From contig JANWKP010000319.1 in the NCBI GenBank assembly GCA_025451315.1, positions 1-32,206 of the forward strand: DNA of 32,206 nucleotides, given 5' to 3'. Below, piece after piece: positions 1 to 8,841 of the stretch. Under the pieces are notes generated by a model. It was not told the origin of the DNA, did not search any database, and saw only the letters and a program-made list of their open reading frames with translations. Position numbers and translations under genes: made by a program. Every line of letters starts with the position of its first letter. The first letter of the stretch is position 1. The stretch is from Nitrososphaerales archaeon. Lineage in GTDB: Archaea > Thermoproteota > Nitrososphaeria > Nitrososphaerales > Nitrososphaeraceae.

Positions 1-104
1 ATAAAAAATTCTAAATGTTTATTGTTATTATTGTCAATTATAACACGCTCATCTGTATTTTTGGCAGTGTTTGATTTTCTTATCGTCTCAATTACTTTTC
101 TCAT
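1..104 (-). CDS. N-terminus of an unidentified protein, cut by the window edge
   Basis: An open frame starts at an ATG (complement of 102-104) and runs off the left edge, giving 34 codons beginning MRKVIETIRK and containing a run of Asn (DNNNNK). A purine-rich AGGAG lies about 10 nt upstream of the ATG, which supports a real start. The fragment is charged and hydrophilic, with no recognisable domain. The opposite-strand frame over the same bases is hydrophobic and looks like a shadow. The product is unknown and the call rests only on the start signal and composition. Confidence 0.4.
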   Translation of the reverse strand, partial: MRKVIETIRKSNTAKNTDERVIIDNNNNKHLEFF

Positions 105-355
105 AATATATAATCTCCTGATTCTTATAAGAATGTTGGGCTTACTGTTTCATTGGATTTTACACGTATATATAATAATAAGTTATCTTAATGTTCAATT
201 AAAATATGTACATTTTAAAGAGTCATAGTGATTTCAATTAATTGGAAAGAATGTTATCACATAGAGATAAAAGGAACAGAACAAATTGAAATTATCTTTA
301 TAGAAATATATTAGTTATTGTTTTCTATTGTTGGATGATGATGCTTTAATTGGAA

Positions 356-514
356 ATGGAATCAGATACATTTGTTAAATGTTTAAGATGCAAACACCAA
401 AAAATTGATCATGATAAGGATGCTAAAATTGATAAAATGAAATGTCTAATCGAAAATTGTACTTGTAAAAAATTTAAACCAGATAGAAAATATTATAGAT
501 CAAGTAAGAAATAA
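356..514 (+). CDS. Small Cys-rich putative zinc-binding protein (52 aa)
   Basis: The 52-residue frame starts MESDTFVKCLRCKH and ends in a basic tail. Its cysteines follow a regular pattern: C9-x2-C12 with His at 14 and 19, then C30-x4-C35-x-C37 followed by Lys-Lys-Phe. This paired spacing is what a small zinc-coordinating knuckle looks like, and similar Cys/His mini-proteins are common in ammonia-oxidising archaea. High Lys and Asp content suggests a soluble cytoplasmic protein, possibly nucleic-acid associated. No neighbour is close enough to suggest an operon: it is followed by about 1 kb of non-coding DNA. The fold is inferred from Cys spacing and the function is unknown. Confidence 0.6.
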   Translation: MESDTFVKCLRCKHQKIDHDKDAKIDKMKCLIENCTCKKFKPDRKYYRSSKK

Positions 515-1566
515 ACTTGATACTAATCATAATTTTTATCGTTTACTAGGTTTTTTATTTTGAATAACAACGTGATATTTTTATGAAGCTACTTTATACA
601 TTTTTAAAACCTGAATTTGGTTTTTATTTTAGTATACCACAAGAATTATATTTTTCGCTAATAGATAATTAGAAAGTGAAATTTTATTTATAAATGGAAA
701 AGAAGATAATGATTTAATAATCCAATATTATGGTTTTCATATGGGCAGTATTTCATCACTAACACCATTTATTATTATTCCATAGCCTCACATTTTCTTT
801 GATCAGCATTAATCCGTTGATATACATTCCTACTAAATTATCAAGAATATGTATTTAGCTATAAGTAAAAAATTTTTACCTCCATTTTTACAGTCACTCA
901 TCAAGTTATAGGTTTACAAAAATTTTGAAACTGGAATTTTCTCCATTTTTATGAATTCTTTCTATTATTTGACTTCTTATAGATCACCTAAAAAAAGTTT
1001 AAAAAAAAGTCACGTTTTCTAATTATTTACTAATTATTATATTTATAATATTGTAGGAAAGAATTAAAATGGTCAGAAATTAAATTTGTTAGTAGTATGC
1101 TTCAGAATTCTTGTATGTAAATATAAAGTATTTTATGCTGCTGAATTTGTTTTGCTTTCTTGTGCAACGCATAAACTATAGGATTTAAATGTTTAAAGAT
1201 TGATAAACCTATAATAAACTGCAATAATATTATATATGTATATTTATGGGAATCTTTTGGATAAAAAAATAAAATTCATAAACAAGATCAAGTTTATATC
1301 TGAATATGAGAGAATAGGTAGTAATCCCCTGTAATGGCCTAAGTTTTAGATATCTTATAGTCTAACTCACTAGACTAAACCTAATCGTAAAAGAAGATAG
1401 TATACCATTCTATCCAAAATATCAGCATAACCTAGAAGTTAGAATTCATAAAGTTATTATTGATTATTAAATTGGATATTAAATGTATTTTCGACTTTTA
1501 TATTTTTTGAGTTGTGTTTACCAAATCATTAAAAAATGCTTTATCTAGTAATTCAATATAAAGTGT
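515..1566. other. About 1 kb intergenic region, no recognised gene
   Basis: Both strands carry only short open frames, the best under 30 codons, with no recognisable motif. The DNA is very AT-rich with many homopolymer A and T runs. One short perfect inverted repeat (TAGTCTA/TAGACTA, 1358-1377) stands out. The right end must hold the birA promoter, but the sequence is too AT-rich to single out one TATA box. Confidence 0.5.
1358..1377. repeat. Short perfect inverted repeat
   Basis: TAGTCTA at 1358-1364 and TAGACTA at 1371-1377 form a perfect 7-bp inverted repeat around a 6-nt loop. It lies about 190 nt upstream of birA. It could be an operator, a hairpin in a leader RNA, or chance; nothing distinguishes these. 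Confidence 0.3.
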
Positions 1567-2391
1567 ATGGAAGAGATATACAAAAGAATCGAATTAGGCT
1601 TACGAAACCATGTTATTGGTAAACAAATTTATCATTATAAAAAATTAAAATCAACCCAGCTACTCGCTATATCATTAGCGGAAAACAATATTAAGAATGA
1701 AGAGGGAACCGTCATACTAGCTGATCAACAAGATGAAGGAAGAGGACGGGGTAAAAAAAAATGGAGTTCTCCAATAGGCGGGTTATGGATGTCATTAATT
1801 ATTAAACCTAGAATTGAATTTACTAAATTTAACATGATATCTGTAATCTCAGCAATTTCTGTTTGTGAATCAATTAATAGAATTTCCAAGTTAAAAACCT
1901 CTATACGATGGCCTAATGATGTTTTATTCAACAACAAAAAACTCGCAGGAATTTTAATAGATTCAAGTATCAATAATAGTAATCATGACTATGTGGTAAT
2001 CGGAATAGGAATTAATATTGACACTGATATTTCAAAAATTAACTTATCGAATGCTTCTAACAGTATATTGTCTAGGAAAGTAACATCTATTCAAAATGAA
2101 ATTAAAGGAAGAGCAATTGACCGTTTCATGCTTATGAAACAAATATTAGAAAAAATAGAATTTTATTTATCACTACTAGAATATGATAAATATAATTCAA
2201 TAATTATTGGCATTTACAAACAACTTTTTGATACACTAGGGAAAAAAATAATTGTTTACCAAGATGGTTTGAAAAAATATAATGCTACTGTGAAGGATAT
2301 AGATACCTATGGTGGTTTAATACTCGAAAGAGATGATAATTCACTAGAGAAAATATATTCTGGACAAATATCTATAAGAGAGAATAATTGA
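1567..2391 (+). CDS. birA: Biotin-protein ligase (biotin-[acetyl-CoA-carboxylase] ligase)
   Basis: The enzyme activates biotin as biotinyl-AMP and attaches it to the lysine of a biotin carboxyl carrier protein. The signature is clear: the biotinyl-AMP loop GRGRGKKKW at residues 58-66, RWPNDVL at 114-120, the substrate-binding lysine in KKLAGIL (Lys125), and GIGIN at 146-150, followed by a small C-terminal SH3-like domain. At 274 residues it matches the catalytic plus C-terminal core, and there is no N-terminal winged-helix DNA-binding domain, so it should be a monofunctional ligase and not a repressor. No clear Shine-Dalgarno precedes the ATG, so translation may be leaderless. Its likely target is the acetyl/propionyl-CoA carboxylase of the carbon-fixation cycle, which is not encoded here. 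Confidence 0.93.
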   Translation: MEEIYKRIELGLRNHVIGKQIYHYKKLKSTQLLAISLAENNIKNEEGTVILADQQDEGRGRGKKKWSSPIGGLWMSLIIKPRIEFTKFNMISVISAISVCESINRISKLKTSIRWPNDVLFNNKKLAGILIDSSINNSNHDYVVIGIGINIDTDISKINLSNASNSILSRKVTSIQNEIKGRAIDRFMLMKQILEKIEFYLSLLEYDKYNSIIIGIYKQLFDTLGKKIIVYQDGLKKYNATVKDIDTYGGLILERDDNSLEKIYSGQISIRENN

Positions 2392-2559
2392 TATATGAAA
2401 ATTAAATTGTGAATCATTTACTATAAAAATAAGTTTTTGGTGCTCTACTTAAAATATTTTAATAGAAATAATATTATTTACTCTTATTATTTATTTAATT
2501 GAATGATTTAACAGATTTCTTGGATATTAATGCTTATTATTAAGTCGCTAAATAATACG

Positions 2560-4011
2560 TTATATTTTACAAATTATTGCTATATCATTGACATTTGTAC
2601 CAGTTCTACCAGTAATTATACTGGAATTGATTTTTTTGAGTAAAGTTTCACTGTCATGAGTATTTAAGAAGAAATTTATATTAATTTTAGATCTCTTTAT
2701 AGATTCAAGTGTTGAAGGAGATACTAAACCTCCAGCAGATTCAGAATTCCCATCTATTCCATCGGTTCCAGAACAGATTATCGTGAAATCATCTAGATTT
2801 TTAATATCATGAAGATAATTGATAGCTGAAATTATTGCTTCTTGATTTCTTCCCCCTTTTCCCTCTATGTTATGCTTCGGATTACTCGATGAGGAAAGAT
2901 TTACCACAGTCTCTCCTCCCATCACGTATGCAAATGACTGCTTTCCCTCATTATGATTAAAGGGTTTAGTTTGAGGTGAAGTGAGCAATTTTGCTAATTC
3001 CTTTCCAAAAATTTTTGCTTCATAATTTATACAGGAGCCTAAATAACTTGTTTTAATTCCAAATTTGAGTAATTCATTTATCGCGCTTTTACACGCAACT
3101 TCATTATTTCCAATCACAATATTACTTACTTCTTGATAAATTTTATGATGAAGGGGTGGTGTTTCTTCGATAATCCCTTTTTTTCCATCTTTTAATACTT
3201 TCTTAACATTTGAGATCTCTACAACATTTTCATGATTATGTATATTCCAAATTTTATACTTTTTCAGTATGTCTATAGAATTTGAAAATGTTGAATTATC
3301 TCCAACTGTAGGCCCTGAGCCTATAATACTAATGTCATCACCTACAACATCTGACAAAATGAGGGTTACTATTTTCCCTTTCCCATCTACATATTTCGGA
3401 AGTCTACCTCCTTTGATTTTTGATAAATGTTTTCTAACTGTATTAATTTCATTTATCGATGCTCCAGACTTTAACAATAGCTTTGTTATAACTTGTTTTG
3501 ATTTAAGATCTAATCCATCTAACGGAGAACAGAGTAATGAAGAAGACCCTCCAGATATAAGCACAAATATTAAGGATTTACTCTGAATTTTTCTCAGTAG
3601 CTCAATTATTAATTTGGTTCCGCGTAGGCTATTTTCATCAGGAAGTGGATGACCACCTTCTATTACTATTAGTTTTTTAGGCAATATCTTTTCATTATAT
3701 GGTATAACTATCGCTCCAGAAGAGATTTCTATATTTAAGTTTTCCATTAAAGATTTAGCCATTCTTGCTGTTGCTTTGCCTGCACCAAAAATATGAAAAG
3801 ATTCGTAGTCATTTAAATCATAAAAGTATCGGGTATCATTAACATCTTTAATCATTAGTACTTTGTTATCTTTGATATTAACAGCTCTTTTTATTAATAA
3901 ATAGGGATCAACAGATTTTATGGCCTTTTTCAACGCAGATATTGAAATATTAAATGAGCTAAATTGAGCATGATGTAGAAATAAATCTTTTTCATTTTGA
4001 ATAATGTGCAT
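2560..4011 (-). CDS. Glycerate 2-kinase (MOFRL/GckA family)
   Basis: The family phosphorylates D-glycerate with ATP, in archaea to 2-phosphoglycerate, feeding lower glycolysis/gluconeogenesis. The 483-residue product has the two-domain layout. The N-terminal part carries GAGKA (76-80), EGGHPLPDENS (about 118-128) and SGGSSSLL (153-160). The C-terminal MOFRL domain has the GGETVVNL stretch and a CSGTDGIDGNSESAGG motif near residue 423. Length is slightly above the usual 420-460, from a somewhat longer N-terminus. The ATG is preceded by AT-rich DNA without a clear ribosome site. It is not in an operon: the next gene upstream is about 190 nt away. 2-phosphoglycerate as product is assumed from archaeal homologues. 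Confidence 0.9.
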   Translation of the reverse strand: MHIIQNEKDLFLHHAQFSSFNISISALKKAIKSVDPYLLIKRAVNIKDNKVLMIKDVNDTRYFYDLNDYESFHIFGAGKATARMAKSLMENLNIEISSGAIVIPYNEKILPKKLIVIEGGHPLPDENSLRGTKLIIELLRKIQSKSLIFVLISGGSSSLLCSPLDGLDLKSKQVITKLLLKSGASINEINTVRKHLSKIKGGRLPKYVDGKGKIVTLILSDVVGDDISIIGSGPTVGDNSTFSNSIDILKKYKIWNIHNHENVVEISNVKKVLKDGKKGIIEETPPLHHKIYQEVSNIVIGNNEVACKSAINELLKFGIKTSYLGSCINYEAKIFGKELAKLLTSPQTKPFNHNEGKQSFAYVMGGETVVNLSSSSNPKHNIEGKGGRNQEAIISAINYLHDIKNLDDFTIICSGTDGIDGNSESAGGLVSPSTLESIKRSKININFFLNTHDSETLLKKINSSIITGRTGTNVNDIAIICKI

Positions 4012-4202
4012 TGATTGATAAATACTACTCGAAATATTTTATTATATTGAATTGTATATCTATATATGTAAATAAAAATACACTTTAAGATGATATGTTA
4101 TTTACTATATTTTCAAATCATATGTTAATAGCTTTCTTAAATATGCCACAAGTATGTATTTATAAGATGCATTTAAGAGATAAAGATAGTGTTATCCATT
4201 AA

Positions 4203-4625
4203 CTATCTCAAGTCAGCAAAATCATCAACATATTCGAAACCTTCTTGAGGAATAGGTTTTCTACCCATAAACCCCTCCTCCTTTCCATGCCAAAATTTTA
4301 CTTGATTTTCTCCAAATTTCCAACATAACCATATTTCCTCATCATAGCGGATTGATGGAAAATCGAGTAAACCTTCATCTACACTTTTTATCATTACTCC
4401 CATATCTTCTAACTTCTGGATCATGCTATATAGAGATGTAACAGCATGATTAAGTTGTTGTTTTTTTGTTATGAATTTTTCAAATGAACAATTAGAGTCT
4501 GAAAGATTCTGTAACTCCTCTTGAATATCAATTACATTATTTTTACAGAATAATATCTCATCAAATCGTTTTTTCACTTTTGGTAAAATAGTATTTGCTT
4601 GATCTACTGTAAAGAGTATAGACAT
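4203..4625 (-). CDS. DUF2203 family protein
   Basis: The 140-residue product has the family pattern: an N-terminal FTVDQANTILPKVKKRF segment, a helical and probably coiled-coil middle with many Glu, Gln and Leu, and a C-terminal stretch with DFPS, a WLCWKFGE segment, and FWHGKEEGF followed by RKPI. This small cytoplasmic family is of unknown biochemical role and is found in many bacteria and archaea. The gene stands alone between the glycerate kinase and a decayed transposase. The start is the ATG at 4623-4625. There are no membrane segments. Confidence 0.85.
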   Translation of the reverse strand: MSILFTVDQANTILPKVKKRFDEILFCKNNVIDIQEELQNLSDSNCSFEKFITKKQQLNHAVTSLYSMIQKLEDMGVMIKSVDEGLLDFPSIRYDEEIWLCWKFGENQVKFWHGKEEGFMGRKPIPQEGFEYVDDFADLR

Positions 4626-4738
4626 AAATTATGTGTGAGATCGACACAAGATAATTTATATATTTTCACTATTTTTTACATTAACAGCCGCAAGTGAAGT
4701 AATAACCCTCTTTTACTGAGATGGCTCTGTCAATAAGA

Positions 4739-5317
4739 CTATTTCATCTCCAATTTTGAATAGAATTGTATTTCTGATTTTTGCATTATATAAACAAATA
4801 ATTTGATCCAATTGTATATGTGCTGTAGATCACAATTTTGTTTATCACTATTACAAGGATAGTAATCATCAAAAGATTCAGATCTGTATTTAAAATACTA
4901 CATCATTCTTTAAATCATATTTCTCTCTAATAATGACTGTAATCTGTGTTTTAATGTAGAAAAGTACAGGCTTGAGGATACCATCTACCGCCATCTGTGC
5001 ATATAGTATGTTTTCCATATTTATCTACCAAAGATCTAATTAAATTCTCTACTACAAACATATTTCTCTTCAGAAATGTAGATACCAAGTACCGACTTTT
5101 GAACTGGTTCAATTACAATCAATATCTAAACATGTTTGCAACCTGTTTGAACCATAGTCTCATCTATATTAAAGGCAAAAATTCTTTGCCTGTAAAACTG
5201 GCAAGATTCAAATCTTTGAATCCAGTTCCATACAGACACGTATCTTCTTTTCTCATCTCTAAAAATTGTTAGTGCTTTAGATGTATTTCTTACTGAGACC
5301 AAGAAAATACAATACAA
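4739..5317 (-). pseudogene. Decayed DDE-family transposase (insertion sequence remnant)
   Basis: Three successive reading frames on the minus strand together spell one transposase. Frame 1, from the ATG at 5317, reads VSVWNWIQRF then FNIDETMVQTG, which holds the first catalytic Asp. It meets a TAG at 5126 where a Trp codon would be expected (TGG to TAG), then continues IEPVQKSVLGIYISEE. Frame 2 carries VENLIRSLVDKYGKH and CTDGGRWYPQAC, with the second catalytic Asp, and ends at a stop. Frame 3 resumes with SFDDYYPC, then CDLQHIYNWIKLF, and ends at 4739. One nonsense codon and two frameshifts make it inactive. The IDET/TDGG layout suggests an IS6/IS240-like DDE family, but I could not define terminal repeats. 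Confidence 0.82.
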
Positions 5318-5398
5318 AGAGTATATAACTATAATTGTGGATGTTCTATATTATTATTAATATAAACAATTATTAGAAAACTTGATGTTAGCTTTTAG

Positions 5399-6292
5399 AT
5401 GAGAGTTATAGTCTGGCTAAGAATTATAAGAATTAAATTTCTTTTAGCCTCAATTATAGCTATTACCAATGGTATTCTATATAGCTATCTAACTTACAAC
5501 ATTTTCAATATAATTGATGCATTACTAACATATGTTGGCGTTATATTTTTACATGCTAGCGTAGATATATTTAATGATTATTGGGATTATAAAAGAGGAA
5601 TTGATACAATCACTAAAAGAACTAATTTTAGTGGAGGAACAGGAGTACTTCCTGAAAAAAAACTTGACCCGAATATAGTCTATAAAGCAGGGTTTCTTTG
5701 TATGGTAATAGGATTAGCGATAGGTGGATACTTTATTTTCCAAAGTGGATTGCTAATTGCAATTATATTAGCAGTAGCTACTTTATCGATTTATTTTTAT
5801 TCTACTACTATTGTAAATATTGGTCTAGGAGAAACACTGGTTGCAGTTAAAGGTACAATGATTGTAATTGGTACATCTTTCGTACAGTCTGGTATTGTCG
5901 ATTTACCAATTGTTTATCTAGGAATAATAATTGGAATATTATCTTCAATTGTTTTATATATAGCATCTTTCCCCGATTTTGACGCTGACAAAGAAAAAGG
6001 AAGAAAAACGTTAGTTATCTTAATAGGTAAAAATAAATCTGCACAAATATTTCCATTACTCATTATCTTAATTTATTCTTTAATATCGATTGGAATAATA
6101 ATACAATATTTACCCATATATTCGATCTTAACTTTTAGCTCATTAATTTTTGCTATTCGATCGTCTAAAAAATTGAAAAATTACGACAATATAGAAGATT
6201 TAGTCAAAGCAATTTCTTACACAATAACATTCTCTAGAATAGTAGGTATTTGTCTTATTGTAAGTTACTTAATTGCAATAATTAATAAATGA
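5399..6292 (+). CDS. UbiA-family prenyltransferase (MenA-like)
   Basis: This is an integral membrane enzyme of 297 residues with about eight or nine hydrophobic segments. Both Asp-rich Mg-diphosphate motifs of the UbiA superfamily are present: NDYWDYKRGID at 59-69 and DFDADKEKGRKT at 193-204. The sequence after motif 1 (FSGGTGVLP, with the GG and Leu-Pro) resembles MenA-type enzymes that prenylate 1,4-dihydroxy-2-naphthoate for menaquinone synthesis, which would fit a respiring archaeon. Other UbiA enzymes, such as geranylgeranylglyceryl-phosphate transferase or heme O synthase, are possible, and substrate cannot be settled from sequence. The gene stands alone, just after the transposase remnant, with no clear ribosome site. 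Confidence 0.88.
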   Translation: MRVIVWLRIIRIKFLLASIIAITNGILYSYLTYNIFNIIDALLTYVGVIFLHASVDIFNDYWDYKRGIDTITKRTNFSGGTGVLPEKKLDPNIVYKAGFLCMVIGLAIGGYFIFQSGLLIAIILAVATLSIYFYSTTIVNIGLGETLVAVKGTMIVIGTSFVQSGIVDLPIVYLGIIIGILSSIVLYIASFPDFDADKEKGRKTLVILIGKNKSAQIFPLLIILIYSLISIGIIIQYLPIYSILTFSSLIFAIRSSKKLKNYDNIEDLVKAISYTITFSRIVGICLIVSYLIAIINK

Positions 6293-6390
6293 AATCATCA
6301 TGTATTCTTAAAAAGTGTAATATATAAAAAAAAGTTTTTTGATGAGTGATTTTTAGGATAAAATAAATTTTGAGATATCGAAACTAATTG

Positions 6391-6561
6391 TTATTGTTTT
6401 ACAGTATTCAATGAGAAATCAGTTGGGTTTAGTGAAATTCCACATTTATTGCATCTTCCACTGGAAGGACGAATACTATCTCTTATTGATTTTAGATTTA
6501 TCATTCGATTAATGGTGGTCCCGCAATTACCACAAACAACTTCTAAACAAGGATAAGACAT
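6391..6561 (-). CDS. Small zinc-ribbon protein (56 aa)
   Basis: A 56-codon frame starts at an ATG (complement of 6559-6561) and reads MSYPCLEVVCGNCG at the front. It contains two CxxC pairs typical of a zinc ribbon: C10-x2-C13 with Gly, and C37-x2-C40 with Gly (RCNKCGI), separated by 23 residues that include a basic stretch with several Arg and Ser. The regular pairing and the CG that follows each pair strongly suggest a real protein. It is convergent with the UbiA prenyltransferase. Its function is unknown; small ribbons of this size often bind nucleic acid or a partner protein. Confidence 0.65.
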   Translation of the reverse strand: MSYPCLEVVCGNCGTTINRMINLKSIRDSIRPSSGRCNKCGISLNPTDFSLNTVKQ

Positions 6562-7558
6562 TACTCATATCACTTCTATAGTAGAATAATATATTTCTTG
6601 TAAAAGTTTCTTAACAATATTGACAAAATTAATGTTTTTTAGATAGCTTGAAATTTTTCACGAAGCAATTCTAGATCTACTCAAATATACAGGAACAGGG
6701 TTTGTTCGCATTCAACAAATTAAAATAATCTAAAATAACAATTAACTATTGCTAATATGGATTATATGATAAGATAATCATTGAAATTAGATGGAGCTTG
6801 GAATAGAATTGAGTAGACTAATTCTTGAAAAAAAATGAATATAACTCATAATTATTTATCTATTGATATTTACTACCAGTAATTGACATAATTATTAGAT
6901 ATATCATCGGATCACCTTTATTTACTTCATATTTAAAATATTTGCTTTATACCGTCTCTATTTAAAAGGTGATTGTTATACAGTTTAAATTAAAGCCTTA
7001 TTTTTAAGTATCAAATCTATTAATTGATTGATAAATGTCAATCCAAGTATCAATTAAAATATTGATTAAGTACTAAATATAATTTTCACGTTGTAGTGAC
7101 GGATTCTCCCTCTGTAAAATAAGATTAGATGTTGTATATGTAAAAAGTGACTTATTTTAGACATCTATATTACCAAATTAATCGATACGATTTAAAAGCT
7201 ACAGAAGCTAAAAAAAATAATTTTATCCTTAATAATAGATTTATGATATGATCGAGGCTTAAAGTTACAGTGAAAAGAATTTTTTTAAAACGTTTATTAT
7301 TCGCTATATGATGACTCATTAGTTCACACAGATAATAAAATAATGTATTAAAGTAAAACCAAATCTGTTATAATGGGATTAAAATTAATCTCCACTTAAT
7401 AAATATTAAATTAATAATAAATGTGACAAAAATTTTGAATACAAAAATTTAAAAAATTGGATAAAATACTGAATAATATTAATAAATAATAGTAGTCATC
7501 ATGTTATTTAAATAGAGAAATACATAAATAATTATTAAAAAAACATTTGTGTACTAAT
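6562..7558. other. About 1 kb intergenic region, no recognised gene
   Basis: I found no open frame with a recognisable motif on either strand. The DNA is AT-rich with scattered short direct repeats (AAGTATCAA occurs twice near 7006-7050) and a weak ATCAAT/ATTGAT dyad. The right end contains the promoter of the YHS protein: an AT-rich TTTAAATA lies about 50 nt before its ATG. Confidence 0.5.
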
Positions 7559-7702
7559 ATGCCAATTGATCCCGTTTGTGGAATAGAAATGGATGAAGAG
7601 TTAGCCATTTCCTTAGAGTATGATAAGAAAAAATATTATTTTTGTTGTGAAGGATGTAAAGGTATATTCAAAAGAAAACCAAAAAAATATCAGTACAAGT
7701 AA
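7559..7702 (+). CDS. YHS/TRASH-type metal-binding mini-protein (47 aa)
   Basis: The product begins MPIDPVCGIEMDEELA and ends with a Lys-rich tail. It has the YHS/TRASH layout: an N-terminal DPVCG with C7, a central Tyr-rich strand (YDKKKYYFCC), and C29-C30-x2-C33 (CCEGCK). In this family the cysteines bind metal such as copper or zinc, and the domain occurs in P-type ATPases, metal chaperones and heavy-metal regulators. Here it is a stand-alone domain. It sits 34 nt upstream of a zinc-dependent dehydrogenase in the same direction, so the two may be co-transcribed, which could point to metal supply or sensing for that enzyme. The partner link is inference. Confidence 0.75.
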   Translation: MPIDPVCGIEMDEELAISLEYDKKKYYFCCEGCKGIFKRKPKKYQYK

Positions 7703-7736
7703 TATCTTTTATTATCCTTTATAAATAATTGTTTCT

Positions 7737-8783
7737 GTGAAATCAGTAAGAATAGTATCGCAAGGAGTAGTTCAAGTTTACAATCTAAATGAAAACGCAT
7801 TAGAATTCAAATCGGAGGGTGATATTCTCGTAGGAATGAAAGCTTGTGGTATTTGTGGTTCCGATTTAGAAAAGGTCTATGGTAAATACGGAATGGCCTC
7901 TGCGAGGCTAGGTCACGAACCAGCGGGAGAAGTTTTGTCAATTGGAAAAGATGTCAAAGGTATATCTAAAGGAGATCGAGTATTCGTTCATCATCATGTT
8001 AGTTGTAATTCTTGTCATTATTGTAGACATGGAAATAATACTATGTGTGAATATTATCAAAAAAGCAATATCGATCCTTGCGGTTTGGCAGATAAATTTA
8101 TTGTCCCAGCATGGAATGTTGAGCGAGGAGGCGTATTAAAGTTGCCAAATAACCTAACTTATGAGCAGGCGTCCTTAATCGAACCTTTAGCATGTTGTAT
8201 AAGAGCTCTTAATAAGATACCTTTTCAAAAAGGAGACGATTTAGTAATTTTTGGGGCTGGACCAGCAGGAATTATGTTGCTCAATTTAGCCCAACTCTAT
8301 GGAGCAGGTAAGATATTTGTAATCGATATTAATAATTTTAGATTAGAATTTTCTCAAAAGTACACTCCTGATGCAATATTTATCAATTCGTTAAAAGAAA
8401 ATTTTCACAAAATTATTAAAGAGAATACCAAAAATAGAGGAGGAGACATATCTATAATTGCAACCAGCAGCTTAACAGCACTATCTAATGCATTTGAAAT
8501 TACTAGAAAAGGAGGATACATCATTTTGTTTGGAGTACCATCTAAAGATTCACAATTCTCCTTGAAAGCTAGCAAACTTTATTCTAATGAATTTTCTATT
8601 GTACCGAGTTATGCAGCCTCTGAAATTGAAACTAATCAAGCATTGAAATTACTAGCAGATGGAAGACTTAATTTAGATTTTCTTATTACACACAAATATG
8701 CATTAGAGGACTCTCCAAATGCGGTTATTTGTGCACATAAAGCTTTAGATTGTATGAAAGTGATTATTACTACATCCTCATAG
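7737..8783 (+). CDS. Zinc-dependent medium-chain alcohol/sugar dehydrogenase
   Basis: This 348-residue MDR-superfamily dehydrogenase uses a GTG start. Catalytic zinc ligands are C37 (ACGICGSD), H60 and E61 (GHE), with E149 nearby. Structural zinc ligands are the four cysteines at 90, 93, 96 and 104. The Rossmann NAD(P)-binding motif GAGPAG is at 173-178, followed by FVIDINN with an Asp at the end of the second strand, which favours NAD. The overall pattern is closest to sorbitol/threonine/polyol dehydrogenases; the exact substrate cannot be read from the sequence. It follows a YHS mini-protein by 34 nt and precedes an LsrF-like aldolase by 58 nt on the same strand, suggesting one transcript and a shared role in sugar or sugar-phosphate conversion. 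Confidence 0.88.
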   Translation: MKSVRIVSQGVVQVYNLNENALEFKSEGDILVGMKACGICGSDLEKVYGKYGMASARLGHEPAGEVLSIGKDVKGISKGDRVFVHHHVSCNSCHYCRHGNNTMCEYYQKSNIDPCGLADKFIVPAWNVERGGVLKLPNNLTYEQASLIEPLACCIRALNKIPFQKGDDLVIFGAGPAGIMLLNLAQLYGAGKIFVIDINNFRLEFSQKYTPDAIFINSLKENFHKIIKENTKNRGGDISIIATSSLTALSNAFEITRKGGYIILFGVPSKDSQFSLKASKLYSNEFSIVPSYAASEIETNQALKLLADGRLNLDFLITHKYALEDSPNAVICAHKALDCMKVIITTSS

Positions 8784-8841
8784 AAGATGAAAAAAACATA
8801 AATAGATCAAGGAATTTACCAAGTTTTGGTTAATATAAATT

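Noticed and set aside
22-228. Hydrophobic 68-codon plus-strand frame at the left edge
   Set aside because: Its Leu/Ile-rich composition is typical of a shadow of AT-rich DNA; the opposite strand has a hydrophilic frame with a ribosome site at 104.
3269-3586. 105-codon plus-strand frame
   Set aside because: It is antisense to the glycerate 2-kinase, which has intact family motifs throughout.
4997-5272. 91-codon plus-strand frame
   Set aside because: It is antisense to the transposase remnant, which is supported by DDE motifs in three minus-strand frames.
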